64,000 nt of DNA from Thermoplasmata archaeon (GTDB lineage Archaea; Thermoplasmatota; Thermoplasmata; RBG-16-68-12; SOIM01): the NCBI GenBank assembly GCA_023140195.1, contig JAGLME010000024.1, positions 107,583 through 171,582 on the forward strand, read 5' to 3'. Made by a program: the position numbers and the translations under genes. Shown one piece after another: positions 1 through 10,479 of the stretch. The number at the start of each line of letters is the position of its first letter. The stretch's first letter is position 1. The notes beneath the pieces were generated by a model, which saw nothing but the letters and a program-made list of their open reading frames with translations, was not told the origin of the DNA and did not search any database.

Positions 1-1
1 C

Positions 2-2278
2 CAGGTCCACGGCGGGGACAACATTGTCGCTGACGCTCAAACGTTCGCGTTCCTGGGCGACGATCAGTATAATTGGACCGCATTTGTTGGATTGGAGAGG
101 GTCGATGCTGAGGCCAGCGGCCGGATGATGGAAGTTCAGACAACCATACACTCGCTGAGCCTTGAGGAGGACTTCCTGGTGCTCTTCTGCGCGAACGACC
201 ATGAAGGAGGCCAGTCATGCTCTTCGGTACCGGTGGGAGAAGACCCGGGTGCGCTTCTTGTTGAACAGTCCAGATTCAGGAGCATCGTCGAAAGACGGCT
301 TGAGCAGGTCATGGAGGTCAGGTTCACTGCCATGGCTTCGGACGTGATCGTCAACGACATCAGCATCGTCGTCAGCGGAGGCGCAACCGTTGAGACGCCC
401 CAACTGCCGTTCACGGTTGCCGAGGGAACCACCACGACCAAGTTGATCACAGCAGACCTGACCCTTGCACCCATTGGGGCTCTGATCACCGCCACGGTGG
501 AATCGGTGCTGGCCGACCGACCGTCCACGATCCGCGGGGAGGTCGTCAAGGCGTATATTGAGGAGATCCCTGTAGGCATCGTCATCGACGGGTTCTTCGA
601 GGACTGGACGACCGGTAATCCCGATGCTGCAGACCCCAGCCTTGGATCCAACGTCGACATGATCGAGCATGAGGCGGTCGAAGGACAGGCCGATGCCTTC
701 TTCCACGTGAAGGTGAGCGGGAATATCATGCTTGGAACATTCGCCCCGCAGATGAAGACCAGACACTTCCCTGGACTCCCAGGCGAGCCGTCGCCCCCCG
801 CACCAATAACGGAATTCAGGGCCACCGGAGAGGATTATCTGACGATTTACATCGATTCCAACTCATCCGACGACGTCGGCGAGTCGTTCTATGGGGTGAA
901 CGCCAACATCATTGTCGAGATCAGAGGGATGTACGGCGTGATCAGGCAGAAGACTTTGATGATGCTGGTGGACGGTACATGGGAGGCGGTTGCAGGCATT
1001 GATGCCGAGATCGATGCAGATGAGATCGAGATATCCGTGCTTCTCGCCAGACTCGGCACGCTTGACAATCCCGAAATATTCTTCGTCACATCCACCTGGA
1101 ACACGTTGGGGGACCTGTCCCAACAACTGACCGATTGGCAGACCCGCTCCAGGGCGATTTATTTGGTGGAGGATGATGGGATCGGGGCACATGTAGCACT
1201 CTCCATGCAGAGGAAGGTCTTCTATACCGGTTCTTACTTCTTCGCCTTCTATCACAACGCCACCATCGGCAACATCACCTGGGAGTGGAGCTCAGATGGC
1301 GTGGACTGGGGGAACAGTTACGACTACCCCTTCGCGGCTAGCGACATCTATTATGCTTCCGTCTGGTTCAACTCGTCCGATTCGCAGGTGTACATAGTCG
1401 GGGCCAAGGATTCTGCGGACACCGACGTATATGTCAGGAAAGGTTCGGTTTCCACAAACCAGATAACATGGGGGACAGAGACAGCAGTTTCCATCTCTCA
1501 GACGAATATGGCCTTCAAGGTCACATCGATCTCCGTCAGCGACGGAGGGCACGTGTGGATCGCCTCCTCGGTCGACAACAACACCGGTTACAACGTCAAC
1601 GTGACACGTTCCAGTACTCCAGAGGACGTCTCCAATTGGGACCCCTTCACCGCCCTGTCCACGGATCAGGCCACTATTCCAGGTCCAGTGATTGTTCCTC
1701 TGGCAGATGATGACATGTACTGCGTCTACAACCGGAACGGGGTGATTTCAGGAAACTATTACGACGAATCCAGCACTTCGTGGAGCTCGGGAGTGACGGT
1801 GGTCAGCGATGCCAAGCTAATGGCCCTGGGAGGTCCCTCGGCGGTCGTGGACAGCTCAGCGAACATCCATCTGATCTACGCAAACCTCACCGGGTTGGTC
1901 AACTACACCAAGTACACCAGTTCCTGGTCCTCCACAACGATACTGGACGATGGCTCCAACAACTCTTATGTTACCGTTTCTCTCGTGCCCGCAGACGACG
2001 TATATGCGTTCTGGATAAACGAGAGTTCTCAGATATCGGGCAAGTACTCTACCGATGGCGGGTCGTCCTGGACTTGGATGGCATGGATAACCTTGAACAC
2101 CACCGCCAAGTGGAATCTGACTTCGGTCTATTCTTACACCGACGATTGGGGCATCGGATGGCTTTGGGACATGAATGGCGACGAGATATACTTCGAGAGT
2201 ATACCGGAGTTCGAGTCATTCCTGATACCCATCATAGCGGCGGTGTTTGTCCCCATAATTCTCAGAAGACGGCGTTGA
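2..2278 (+). CDS. Secreted/surface protein, 5'-truncated by the window edge, with C-terminal PEF-CTERM-like tail (IPEFESFLIPIIAAVFVPIILRRRR)
   Basis: Frame stays open upstream of the listed TTG start to base 2; extracellular-type sequence; C-terminal hydrophobic helix followed by RRRR. Confidence 0.8.
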   Translation, partial: QVHGGDNIVADAQTFAFLGDDQYNWTAFVGLERVDAEASGRMMEVQTTIHSLSLEEDFLVLFCANDHEGGQSCSSVPVGEDPGALLVEQSRFRSIVERRLEQVMEVRFTAMASDVIVNDISIVVSGGATVETPQLPFTVAEGTTTTKLITADLTLAPIGALITATVESVLADRPSTIRGEVVKAYIEEIPVGIVIDGFFEDWTTGNPDAADPSLGSNVDMIEHEAVEGQADAFFHVKVSGNIMLGTFAPQMKTRHFPGLPGEPSPPAPITEFRATGEDYLTIYIDSNSSDDVGESFYGVNANIIVEIRGMYGVIRQKTLMMLVDGTWEAVAGIDAEIDADEIEISVLLARLGTLDNPEIFFVTSTWNTLGDLSQQLTDWQTRSRAIYLVEDDGIGAHVALSMQRKVFYTGSYFFAFYHNATIGNITWEWSSDGVDWGNSYDYPFAASDIYYASVWFNSSDSQVYIVGAKDSADTDVYVRKGSVSTNQITWGTETAVSISQTNMAFKVTSISVSDGGHVWIASSVDNNTGYNVNVTRSSTPEDVSNWDPFTALSTDQATIPGPVIVPLADDDMYCVYNRNGVISGNYYDESSTSWSSGVTVVSDAKLMALGGPSAVVDSSANIHLIYANLTGLVNYTKYTSSWSSTTILDDGSNNSYVTVSLVPADDVYAFWINESSQISGKYSTDGGSSWTWMAWITLNTTAKWNLTSVYSYTDDWGIGWLWDMNGDEIYFESIPEFESFLIPIIAAVFVPIILRRRR

Positions 2279-2288
2279 GTTCGATTCT

Positions 2289-2774
2289 ATGCGAATTCGA
2301 AAGAGGCACAGGCTCAAGAGGAAGGAGATTAAGCGGCTTTCTGAAGAGATCTCCGAACGGGCCGGAGTTCCGGTTTTTGGAGAGGGCGACACCGTCGATT
2401 CCGGAAGTGCCCCCGATTTCGACGCCATATTCGTCAACGGCAAGGTCCTGGCCCTCGTCTTCGAAGGGAAAGCATTCCTGTCCATCAGGGGTGTTCTGGA
2501 GTATCGGGCCGTGAAGAAGTTCGTGACGGTAGACATGGGCGCGGTGGGCTTCGTGTGCAACGGTGCGGACATCATGGGTCCTGGCATTATTGATGCAGAC
2601 CCCGGAATACGGGAGGGTGACCTGGTATGGATCAGGGATGAGAAGAACTTCAAACCGCTTGCGATCGGTAAGGCCCTGGTCCCCGGAAGCGAGATGCTTG
2701 GGAAAGGAAAGGGGAAGATGGTCCAGTCTGTTGCTTATGTCGGCGATAAGTTGTGGAAGTTGGACGAGGACTAG
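2289..2774 (+). CDS. PUA-domain RNA-binding protein (archaeal conserved, DUF1947-like N-terminus)
   Basis: Basic N-terminus plus PUA-like segment VTVDMGAVGFVCNGADIMGPGIIDADPGIREGDLVWIRDE. Confidence 0.8.
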   Translation: MRIRKRHRLKRKEIKRLSEEISERAGVPVFGEGDTVDSGSAPDFDAIFVNGKVLALVFEGKAFLSIRGVLEYRAVKKFVTVDMGAVGFVCNGADIMGPGIIDADPGIREGDLVWIRDEKNFKPLAIGKALVPGSEMLGKGKGKMVQSVAYVGDKLWKLDED

Positions 2775-3715
2775 GCCCAGTACGGTTTCTTGATGTATTT
2801 GTAGGCCGAGATTGCAGCCGTGGCTCCCTCCCCGCAACCGGTCACGATCCTCTTGTCCTTGCCGGGATAATCCACGATGTCCCCTGCAGCAAAGACACCT
2901 TCGACAGAGGTCCTCATGGAAGCGTCGACCGGAATCTGTTTCCCCTTCTCGTTCAACTCTATGCCCCACTCGGTGGCCTTTGCCAGATTGGGTGAGAATC
3001 CGATGTTGATGACGATGGCTTCCACGTCCATGACGCTCTCTTCCTTGGCCAGATTGTTGTACAGGGTCACTTGGTTCACGCATTTGTTGCCCCGGATCTC
3101 CTTGAGCTCGTGGTTGAACATGACCTTGATGCTCGAAGCCTCTACGTTCTCAACGTTCTCCTCCATCGCCCTGAAGACATCCTTCCTGTGGATCAGGATG
3201 ACCTCCTTCGCAACATCTACGACGCTGAGAGCCATCTCCAAAGCCGTATCTCCACCGCCCACAAAGAGGACCTTCTTGTTCTCGAAGTCCTCCGCACATG
3301 GGATCCTGTAGAATATGCCGTTGCCGTGGAACTTGTCCTCACCTGGCACTTTGAGCTTTCTGGGTTCGAAGAGACCCATACCTATCGATAGAATGACCGT
3401 CTTTGCCTCGTATTCACCCTGGGTCGTCTTGACCACGCAATGTTCATCCTTTCTCTCCAGGCCGATGACCTCTTCGTCCTCGTATATCTCACATCCTTGT
3501 TCCCTGGTATGGGTGACCATCAGTCTGGCAAGGTCCAGAGCACCGATCCTTATGTAGGAAGGGTAGTCGTGTATCAGTTTGGTGGGATATAGGAAGACCA
3601 GCTGACCCCCCGCTTTGCCCGCGTCGATGATCAAGGTTTCCAATCTTCTCGACCGCGCGAATATTCCCGCTGTAAGGCCGGCGGGTCCGGCCCCCACGAT
3701 TATGACGTCGTACAT
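2771..3715 (-). CDS. trxB: Thioredoxin reductase-like NAD(P)/FAD-dependent oxidoreductase
   Basis: N-terminal MYDVIIVGAGPAGLTAGIFARS, NADP motif VGGGDTALEMA, C-terminal GVFAAGDIVDYPGK; start placed at internal ATG. A CxxC redox motif is not evident (PCAEDFEN at the usual site). Confidence 0.8.
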   Translation of the reverse strand: MYDVIIVGAGPAGLTAGIFARSRRLETLIIDAGKAGGQLVFLYPTKLIHDYPSYIRIGALDLARLMVTHTREQGCEIYEDEEVIGLERKDEHCVVKTTQGEYEAKTVILSIGMGLFEPRKLKVPGEDKFHGNGIFYRIPCAEDFENKKVLFVGGGDTALEMALSVVDVAKEVILIHRKDVFRAMEENVENVEASSIKVMFNHELKEIRGNKCVNQVTLYNNLAKEESVMDVEAIVINIGFSPNLAKATEWGIELNEKGKQIPVDASMRTSVEGVFAAGDIVDYPGKDKRIVTGCGEGATAAISAYKYIKKPYWA

Positions 3716-3864
3716 CGGCTCATAGAACAAACGAGGTCGATTTAAGTGTTTTCCCGACGCCTTCCCATGGTACCGGTTTTCGTCCCCCGATATAACTTGT
3801 CCAGTCCCAATAGTTTCATATAGCAATAATGTCATTAACCAGCACTCGGGATAGGGATGATCTA

Positions 3865-4242
3865 ATGAAGAAGCCGTTCAAAAGATTCAAGGAAGGAGCG
3901 CAAACGTCTGAGACGGAAGATTACATCGACCTCGGGGCTATTAAGCTCGAGGATGAATCGAAGCTCTTGGGAACGGGTGCAAGATCTTTCGTGAGGGTTG
4001 CGGAGATATACCGGTACGAGGACATCAGCAATCTGACCAATCACGTGTACGAAGGGAACATCTTGATCGTGGACTACGATTCCATCTCCAGCGACGAGCT
4101 GGCTCTCAAGAGGATCACAAACGAGCTCAAATCGGTCGCACAGGACGTTGGAGGGGACGTGGCCGGCATCGGAAAGAACCTGTTGATGTGCACGCCCGGT
4201 GGAGTCAAGATCGACCGGAACAAGATCAAGGGAACCTACTGA
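3865..4242 (+). CDS. sepF: SepF-like cell division protein (DUF552)
   Basis: ARSFVRVAEIYRYEDISNLTNHVYEGNILIVDYDSIS and C-terminal GGDVAGIGKNLLMCTPGGVKI are typical of archaeal SepF. Confidence 0.8.
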   Translation: MKKPFKRFKEGAQTSETEDYIDLGAIKLEDESKLLGTGARSFVRVAEIYRYEDISNLTNHVYEGNILIVDYDSISSDELALKRITNELKSVAQDVGGDVAGIGKNLLMCTPGGVKIDRNKIKGTY

Positions 4243-5045
4243 GCCCGAACCTCAGAGATGAAGAACTCTCCGTTCTCGAAATTCAAATGGTAATAGTCCG
4301 TAGAGTGTTTTGTGTGGCGCATCTTGCCGCAGTGGATGGTGAGACACGTTCCCCGTGTGTGACTTACTTCGAAACCAAGGAAGATCACGCCGTCAGCAAC
4401 CCTATCCTCGTGCTGTTTGAACATCATTGGCCCTTCCGCTTCACTTAGGACTATCGTGGTTATTTCCTGCTCCCTCATCGAATGAAAGAAACCCGAGATT
4501 GCATCTCTGGATGAAGATATGTCATCGAACGAATTCAACACATTCAGGGAGTCCAGGACGATCAGGGAAGGCTTCTTCTTTGTCCTGGTCAGGAACTTGG
4601 TGATTATGTCGAACCAGTTCCCCGCGCCCTTGGCCATATCCTCCACCCTTCTCATCTCTCCTATGTCCACTATCGATTCCTTGTCGAGCCCCATTTCGAG
4701 ACCCGCAGCCGTCCCGAGCAAGCTTTCCTTGCTCTCCTCGAGCGTCAGGTATGACCCGCTCCCGCCCGCTTCGATGTGGTGGGACAGGATGCTAAGGGCT
4801 ATCGACGACTTCATCGTCCCCGTCGGGCCCGCGAGCAGGACCACATGAGACCTGGGTATCCCTCCGCCGATCTTCGCATCAAAACCCTTTATGTGCGTCC
4901 TGATCCTTCCGACCTCCTCCACCGCGGCCAGAGACTCCAACTTGGTCGTCAACGTGTCCAGCTGCTTCTGGATCTTGTCCATCTCTCTCTTCAGGCTCGC
5001 CTTATCCTCTACCACAGTGGCCCCTCTACGTCCCCGGAACTTCAA
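4236..5045 (-). CDS. KaiC/RAD55-like single-domain RecA-fold ATPase
   Basis: Walker A GPTGTMKSS, Walker B PSLIVLDSLNVL, N-terminal coiled coil. Confidence 0.8.
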   Translation of the reverse strand: MKFRGRRGATVVEDKASLKREMDKIQKQLDTLTTKLESLAAVEEVGRIRTHIKGFDAKIGGGIPRSHVVLLAGPTGTMKSSIALSILSHHIEAGGSGSYLTLEESKESLLGTAAGLEMGLDKESIVDIGEMRRVEDMAKGAGNWFDIITKFLTRTKKKPSLIVLDSLNVLNSFDDISSSRDAISGFFHSMREQEITTIVLSEAEGPMMFKQHEDRVADGVIFLGFEVSHTRGTCLTIHCGKMRHTKHSTDYYHLNFENGEFFISEVRAQ

Positions 5046-5344
5046 CTCTCCCCCAAAACCAGTGGACGATTTCGAACCCTAATGGCTTTCAGAATCTTTA
5101 TCTTTTTCCCAAGGCTGGAACGAACTGAAGAACGTCTAGTATAAATACCAAAGGCGACCAATATTAGCGTCCCCGACAATGAACGGACACAAGTACACAG
5201 GAGACGGTATCAATGAAAAGACAGGTGAACACAACGATGGGCGACTATATGTTATGCATGTTGTCAACCATGCCAATCGACTGCGAAACTTATTTATAAA
5301 TGCGGGGGACAATATATGTGGAGAAGGGGATAGACTTGGCAATT

Positions 5345-5770
5345 ATGACTAAGACTGAGGACATTGGACCCGCTGGCACTTTGACAGTCGACGACCTGAC
5401 CCGTGCGATCAAGAACTCTATCGACCGCAGCGGGATGAAAGAAAAGGAAGCCAGGCAGATGGCACAGCACGTGATGAACTTCTTTGGCTACAGTGAAAGG
5501 ATCATCGACAACGTACTCGAACCCGAGGACAGGGACGCCTTCTACATGTTGGAGGACTCCGGCCTGCTCACGACCGAGAGGGAGGAGACCACCCTTTACG
5601 ACGGGAGGGAGTGGAGGATTCATTATTGGATCTTCCGAAAGGAGAAGATAATGCAGCTGGTGAAGACCGCGAAGGCCAAGGAGGCCACGCCGGACTTCGA
5701 GCCGTCCATATACGACGATGTCCCTGAAGACATCTGGATCATAAGGGAAGGGGATCTGAAAGAGGAATAG
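5345..5770 (+). CDS. DUF6015-like conserved archaeal protein
   Basis: LTVDDLTRAIKNSIDRSGMKEKEARQMAQHVMNFFGYSERIIDN; TATA-like element (tttataaat) upstream. Confidence 0.65.
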   Translation: MTKTEDIGPAGTLTVDDLTRAIKNSIDRSGMKEKEARQMAQHVMNFFGYSERIIDNVLEPEDRDAFYMLEDSGLLTTEREETTLYDGREWRIHYWIFRKEKIMQLVKTAKAKEATPDFEPSIYDDVPEDIWIIREGDLKEE

Positions 5771-5816
5771 AGGAAACCTTATCGTTTCTTTCTCTTTTCG
5801 TTTCAGAGGCTATAGC

Positions 5817-6335
5817 ATGGAAGGGAGCGATCCAGATGGAGGCCGACACGGCATCGATCTCAAGAGGCTTCATATCTCAACGGACATCAGACAGGGGCTG
5901 GCCTTCAAGCTCTTGGCCATCGTCTCTGTCGTCTTCTTGCTTCCCATGGTCCTCTGGATCCTCATCCAAGCATTCCGTCCAATGACCGATATCGAGACGG
6001 CGGTGTTCTTTTTCATGGTAGGAAGTTTCGGAGTGAGTCTCGGAGTGGCGGTGGTATACGGGGGTCTGGTCAAGCAGCATTTGATGCTCGACGGCGAAGG
6101 CATCACATACATCCACAAGCCGGCGAAGAAGCACATACCGTGGTCCGAGCTGGAAAGCGTGAAGCTCCCCGGGGTGAACCATCCAGAGGTGATTCGCTGC
6201 GGGGCACTGTTCAGTTCTGAGAGCGTTGAGATTGTAGTTGGGTCCGATTTCGACAAGAGTGACCTGATGGATGTTTCGAACTTCCTCAAGTCGTACCAAA
6301 AGGAATTCAAGTTCCAGGTCATTGACAAGGAATGA
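5817..6335 (+). CDS. Membrane protein with two TM helices and a PH-like soluble tail
   Basis: Two hydrophobic segments followed by a soluble domain (DGEGITYIHKPAKKHIPWSELESVKLPG). Confidence 0.6.
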   Translation: MEGSDPDGGRHGIDLKRLHISTDIRQGLAFKLLAIVSVVFLLPMVLWILIQAFRPMTDIETAVFFFMVGSFGVSLGVAVVYGGLVKQHLMLDGEGITYIHKPAKKHIPWSELESVKLPGVNHPEVIRCGALFSSESVEIVVGSDFDKSDLMDVSNFLKSYQKEFKFQVIDKE

Positions 6336-6336
6336 G

Positions 6337-7041
6337 CTACTCGGAAATGACCCTGGTGACAATGAACTTGTCGTCGGCCCTGATCAGAGTGAGATATCCC
6401 TGGAAGTGGTTGACCTTCCTCATCTTCACGCAGCGTATCCTCAGCTGGACATCCGTCTCGCCCACCTCGTACTGCTTCAGGAGCAGGATTCCGTCAGCGA
6501 GGAAGTCCTCCCCAAAAGACACCAACTGGTTCTTTCCGTAAGGTATCTCAGAGACCATGAACGTGGTCGTTCCCAGGTCCTTCAAGAAGCCGAAGAAGTG
6601 ATACAGGTCCCTCCTGGGGTTGTCCATCTTGAACAAAGAATACAAAGCGGCGAGAGAATCAATGGCAACGATATCGAACTTGTCCTCCTTCACCCTCTGT
6701 TCAATGTACTTGCTGAGTATGTCGAACCAGTCCTTGGCCACTTCCTCGGACCTGTGCTCACGGCGGATCTGACCCACGTCGAGTACGTACAGATTGGAAT
6801 CTTCCAGGCTCTTCATGCCCAGCTCTTCCATGGCGCTCGCGATGCCTTCCTGATCCTCCTCCAGCGTGATGAACAAGGACTTGGAACCGTTGCTGGCATT
6901 GCTGTGCAGGATGCTGTAGGCCAACGTGGTCTTCATTGTTCCAGGAGTTCCGCAGATGAGCACAAGGGATCCTTTGGGTATGCCTCCGTCCAGAAGCTCA
7001 TCAAATCCTTCAACGTAGGTCTTGACCTTCTCCACTGTCAT
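6337..7041 (-). CDS. KaiC/RAD55-like ATPase
   Basis: YVEGFDELLDGGIPKGSLVLICGTPGTMKTT; Walker B DIVAIDSLAAL. Confidence 0.8.
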   Translation of the reverse strand: MTVEKVKTYVEGFDELLDGGIPKGSLVLICGTPGTMKTTLAYSILHSNASNGSKSLFITLEEDQEGIASAMEELGMKSLEDSNLYVLDVGQIRREHRSEEVAKDWFDILSKYIEQRVKEDKFDIVAIDSLAALYSLFKMDNPRRDLYHFFGFLKDLGTTTFMVSEIPYGKNQLVSFGEDFLADGILLLKQYEVGETDVQLRIRCVKMRKVNHFQGYLTLIRADDKFIVTRVISE

Positions 7042-7161
7042 TCCGTTGAAAGACTGGCTGGTGGGATATATAACTCAATCGTTCATGTTATCAATCTTGC
7101 GAACGAACCCAGAAGCCCGGGGACATAAACTATATGGTCAATTGTTACTTATTGCGGGAAC

Positions 7162-7725
7162 GTGGACCTGACCGTTGCGATTCTACAGGGCATTTGGCTG
7201 ATATTCCCGGCTTATGTTGCAGGTCCTGGCGCTGTGCTGATCGGCGGTGGAAGGCCCATGGACGGCGGCAGGATGCACAAGGACGGAAGGAGGTATCTTG
7301 GGGACGGGAAGACTTGGAGAGGTCTCGTCGGCGGGGTCTCATTCGGTTTCATCATCGGCCTCCTTCAGGATTTTGCCAATCAGTTCTCTGAGTGGCCGGA
7401 GATGTCCTTCGGGAGCTATCCCTACAATGTTCTGGTGATATTCCTTTTACCGTTCGGTGCCTTGATGGGCGACATGATGGGCTCATACATCAAGAGAAGG
7501 AAGGGGATCGAGAGGGGTCAGAAAGCCCCCGTGCTGGACCAGTACGACTTCCTCATCTTTGCGGTCATCCTGGTCGCGGTGCTTCAGTGGCCATGGTTCT
7601 TCGAGCATTATTTAGACGGCATCGCCATTCTGGGTCTGATAACCATCATCATCCTGACACCGGTGCTCCACCGAATGACCAACATCATCGGCCACAGGAT
7701 GGGCAAGAAGGAGGTTCCTTGGTGA
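7162..7725 (+). CDS. carS: CDP-archaeol synthase (CarS, DUF46)
   Basis: Integral membrane; GGGRPMDGGR...DGRRYLGDGKTWRGLVGG signature; GTG start. Confidence 0.85.
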   Translation: MDLTVAILQGIWLIFPAYVAGPGAVLIGGGRPMDGGRMHKDGRRYLGDGKTWRGLVGGVSFGFIIGLLQDFANQFSEWPEMSFGSYPYNVLVIFLLPFGALMGDMMGSYIKRRKGIERGQKAPVLDQYDFLIFAVILVAVLQWPWFFEHYLDGIAILGLITIIILTPVLHRMTNIIGHRMGKKEVPW

Positions 7726-8366
7726 ACGAAGAGGAAACATGCCAGATATGCGAAGCTAAGAAGGCCACCGACGAATGTGTCATCTGCCACAAGAAGATCT
7801 GTTCGGATTGCTGCATCTCCGGTGTCGGGGTGTGCATCGGGTGCTCCAAGCCAATGGAGAAGGACATCATCCCCATGCTGATCAGCTGCGGGGCGATCCA
7901 ATATGGCACGTTCACGCTTGCCAGTGGGAAGGAGAGTTCCTACTACGTCGACATGAAGAAGGCCATTACCGAGATTCCCATTCTGAAGAAGGTGGCGGAG
8001 ATGATGGCGCCATACATCGGTCCTTCCGACAAGATCGGCTGCGTGGAGCTCGGTGCGGTGCCCATCGCCGTTGCTCTCTCACTGCAAACCGAGCGGCCGT
8101 ACATAATCATAAGGAAGGAACAGAAGGAGCACGGTACCCAGAAGGCGTTCGAAGGCGAGGTCATGACAGGCGAGAGCGTGATATTCGTGGAGGACGTCAC
8201 GACCACTGGCGGTTCTTTGGTGAGGGCGATAAACCTCATCAGGGACTCCGGGGGTGTTATCGAAAAGGCCCTCGTGATCGTTGACAGGGAGGAGGGCGCT
8301 GCCGAGAACCTGGGGAACATTGGTGTGGAGCTGATTCCTTTGGTCAGGGCCAGTGAGATAAAATAG
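7722..8366 (+). CDS. pyrE: Orotate phosphoribosyltransferase with N-terminal Cys-rich zinc-finger extension
   Basis: PRPP motif VIFVEDVTTTGGS; N-terminal CQICEAKKATDECVICHKKICSDCCISGVGVCIGC; GTGA overlap with carS. Confidence 0.85.
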   Translation: MNEEETCQICEAKKATDECVICHKKICSDCCISGVGVCIGCSKPMEKDIIPMLISCGAIQYGTFTLASGKESSYYVDMKKAITEIPILKKVAEMMAPYIGPSDKIGCVELGAVPIAVALSLQTERPYIIIRKEQKEHGTQKAFEGEVMTGESVIFVEDVTTTGGSLVRAINLIRDSGGVIEKALVIVDREEGAAENLGNIGVELIPLVRASEIK

Positions 8367-8431
8367 TAAGGCACTGTTCCTAAAGAACGACCTAATAACC
8401 TTTTAATACGGGTAGGCAAATCTGAAAGTGG

Positions 8432-10408
8432 ATGAGAAAACTCTGGGCATTTCTGCTCTTTTCATTGCTCTTGATGTCCTATCTGGCTGTGCTTCCAGCT
8501 CCCTCGAAGGGCCAAACGGCCAAATGGACCTTCATGGTCTACATGGGTGCGGACAGCAGCCTTGAGAGCTTCGGCATCGACGATTTCAACGAGATGGCGG
8601 CAGTCGGTTCGACCAACGACGTCAACATTATCGTTCAGTTCGACAGGCGGCCGGGCGGAACCAGCGCCAACGGGGACTGGACGACAGCAAAGCGGTTCTT
8701 CATTCAGAAGGACATGACCCCGGACCCCACAAGCGCAGTCTCTGACATGGGCGAAGTCAACATGGGCGATCCTCAAGTGCTCGTGGACTTCATGAACTGG
8801 GGCATGACCAACTACACCGCCGACAGATATTTCCTGGTGCTCTGGGGACATGGTCTCGGATGGCGGGGAGTGGTCCAAGATTCTAGTTCTTCATCCGATT
8901 ACCTTGAACTGGATGAGCTCGCCTGGGCGTTCCAGTCCATCGTGGCTAACAACGGCGGGAAGAAGATAGATCTGGTGGGAGCGGACGCTTGCCGGATGAC
9001 CACCGAGATGAACTATCAGCTGAAGGATTATGTGAGCTTCTTCGTCGGGTCCCAGAAGGACGAACCAGAACCCGGCTGGCCGTACCATACCGTGCTCTTC
9101 AATCTGACCAACGACCCGGACATGGGTCCTGCCCAACTTGGAGCGGTTGTGGTGGACAGATATGTGGAATCCTATGTGGACAATACCGGCCTTTCTGTGG
9201 CATTATCTCTCATAGACTCGGCCAGGCTGGAGTATCTTGGTGAGGAGATGAGACGATTTGTCGAGCAAGCTCGTAGCGCACTGCCCATATTCATAGAAGA
9301 TTTCAAAGACGCAAGGCTGGCGTCCGAGAATTACGAAGGCAATGCGGTCTACGACCTTTACGACATACTTGTCAACATCCGTACGGAGACCCAACTTTCG
9401 GTTTTGGAAATTGGCAAAGATAAACTCACCCCTCCTACCAGACTTGATAAGGCTGTTGAGTCAGCCGTACAAGCAATTCGCTTTGCCGTTTCCTACGAGA
9501 ACAATTGGGACAATCCCACGTCATCCATTAGGACAACCAACGCACACGGAATGTCGATATGGTATCCCCTCGTCATGACCAACTTCACATACATGGAGCT
9601 GGATTTCAGCAAGGCCACTGGCTGGGACAGCTACCTGATGGATTTCAGGGCAGTAGCGGATGGTCTTATCCCAGATCCCGAGGTCGAGCTCGATGTGGAC
9701 GTGACCCTCCTTGACACCGACGGGGATGAGTTTGACGATACTGTGCAACTTGGACTACTTTCTCCCCAGGACGCGACGTTGGAGATTGAAGTACGGCACC
9801 ATACAGCTTACTGGATAAGTCCTCCCTTGTCGATCTTCCTTCCAGGCAACATCTACATCGTTGAGAACATTAGTCTCTACAAACACACCAATTATGATCT
9901 GGAGCTTTACCTGCTGAACGACACGAGGGTCTGGATGAACTACACCTGGCTACCGAATGTACTGGGTATGTGGCTGAGTATGGGCGGGACAATCACTGAC
10001 GTCAACGGGGCCTATGTGAACGGTGCGACCGTTACCTTTGAGAACTTGGACAACGGCTACACCGCCATTGATGAATCAGCGGGTGAGGGATTCTTCGGCG
10101 CACATGTTCTGCTTTCGGGCAACAGGAGCACTCGGAACTCAGTTCGTATTACCGTCGAGGTCGGAGGGGAGTTGAAGAACACAACAACGCTGAATGTAAA
10201 CTACGGCCTCTATGGCTCGAACGTGGAGTTCATCATTGGCGAAATCGAGCCCACAAACCCGGATATGACTCTGATATCAGTTCTGGTGGGTCTCGTCATT
10301 CTTGAGGCAGTTTTGATACTCGTTCTGGCAATTTTGATGAAGAGACGCGGAAAAGAGCCGGTCGAGAAGACCGGTGATGAACTGCTGAGGGATCTCAAAC
10401 TGGAATAA
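8432..10408 (+). CDS. Clostripain-like (C11) secreted cysteine peptidase with C-terminal TM anchor
   Basis: Signal peptide; KWTFMVYMGADSSLE; catalytic region FLVLWGHGLGW and DLVGADACRMTT; C-terminal TM. Confidence 0.85.
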   Translation: MRKLWAFLLFSLLLMSYLAVLPAPSKGQTAKWTFMVYMGADSSLESFGIDDFNEMAAVGSTNDVNIIVQFDRRPGGTSANGDWTTAKRFFIQKDMTPDPTSAVSDMGEVNMGDPQVLVDFMNWGMTNYTADRYFLVLWGHGLGWRGVVQDSSSSSDYLELDELAWAFQSIVANNGGKKIDLVGADACRMTTEMNYQLKDYVSFFVGSQKDEPEPGWPYHTVLFNLTNDPDMGPAQLGAVVVDRYVESYVDNTGLSVALSLIDSARLEYLGEEMRRFVEQARSALPIFIEDFKDARLASENYEGNAVYDLYDILVNIRTETQLSVLEIGKDKLTPPTRLDKAVESAVQAIRFAVSYENNWDNPTSSIRTTNAHGMSIWYPLVMTNFTYMELDFSKATGWDSYLMDFRAVADGLIPDPEVELDVDVTLLDTDGDEFDDTVQLGLLSPQDATLEIEVRHHTAYWISPPLSIFLPGNIYIVENISLYKHTNYDLELYLLNDTRVWMNYTWLPNVLGMWLSMGGTITDVNGAYVNGATVTFENLDNGYTAIDESAGEGFFGAHVLLSGNRSTRNSVRITVEVGGELKNTTTLNVNYGLYGSNVEFIIGEIEPTNPDMTLISVLVGLVILEAVLILVLAILMKRRGKEPVEKTGDELLRDLKLE

Positions 10409-10479
10409 GCCGCTCACTGGCGCCTCATCAAAACCGTTATAGCCATAGAATCATTCTCGCATCCGGAAGCGGGTTGGAA

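Noticed and set aside
136-825. 229-aa minus-strand ORF at the window start
   Set aside because: Antisense to the coherent surface-protein frame; no recognisable features.
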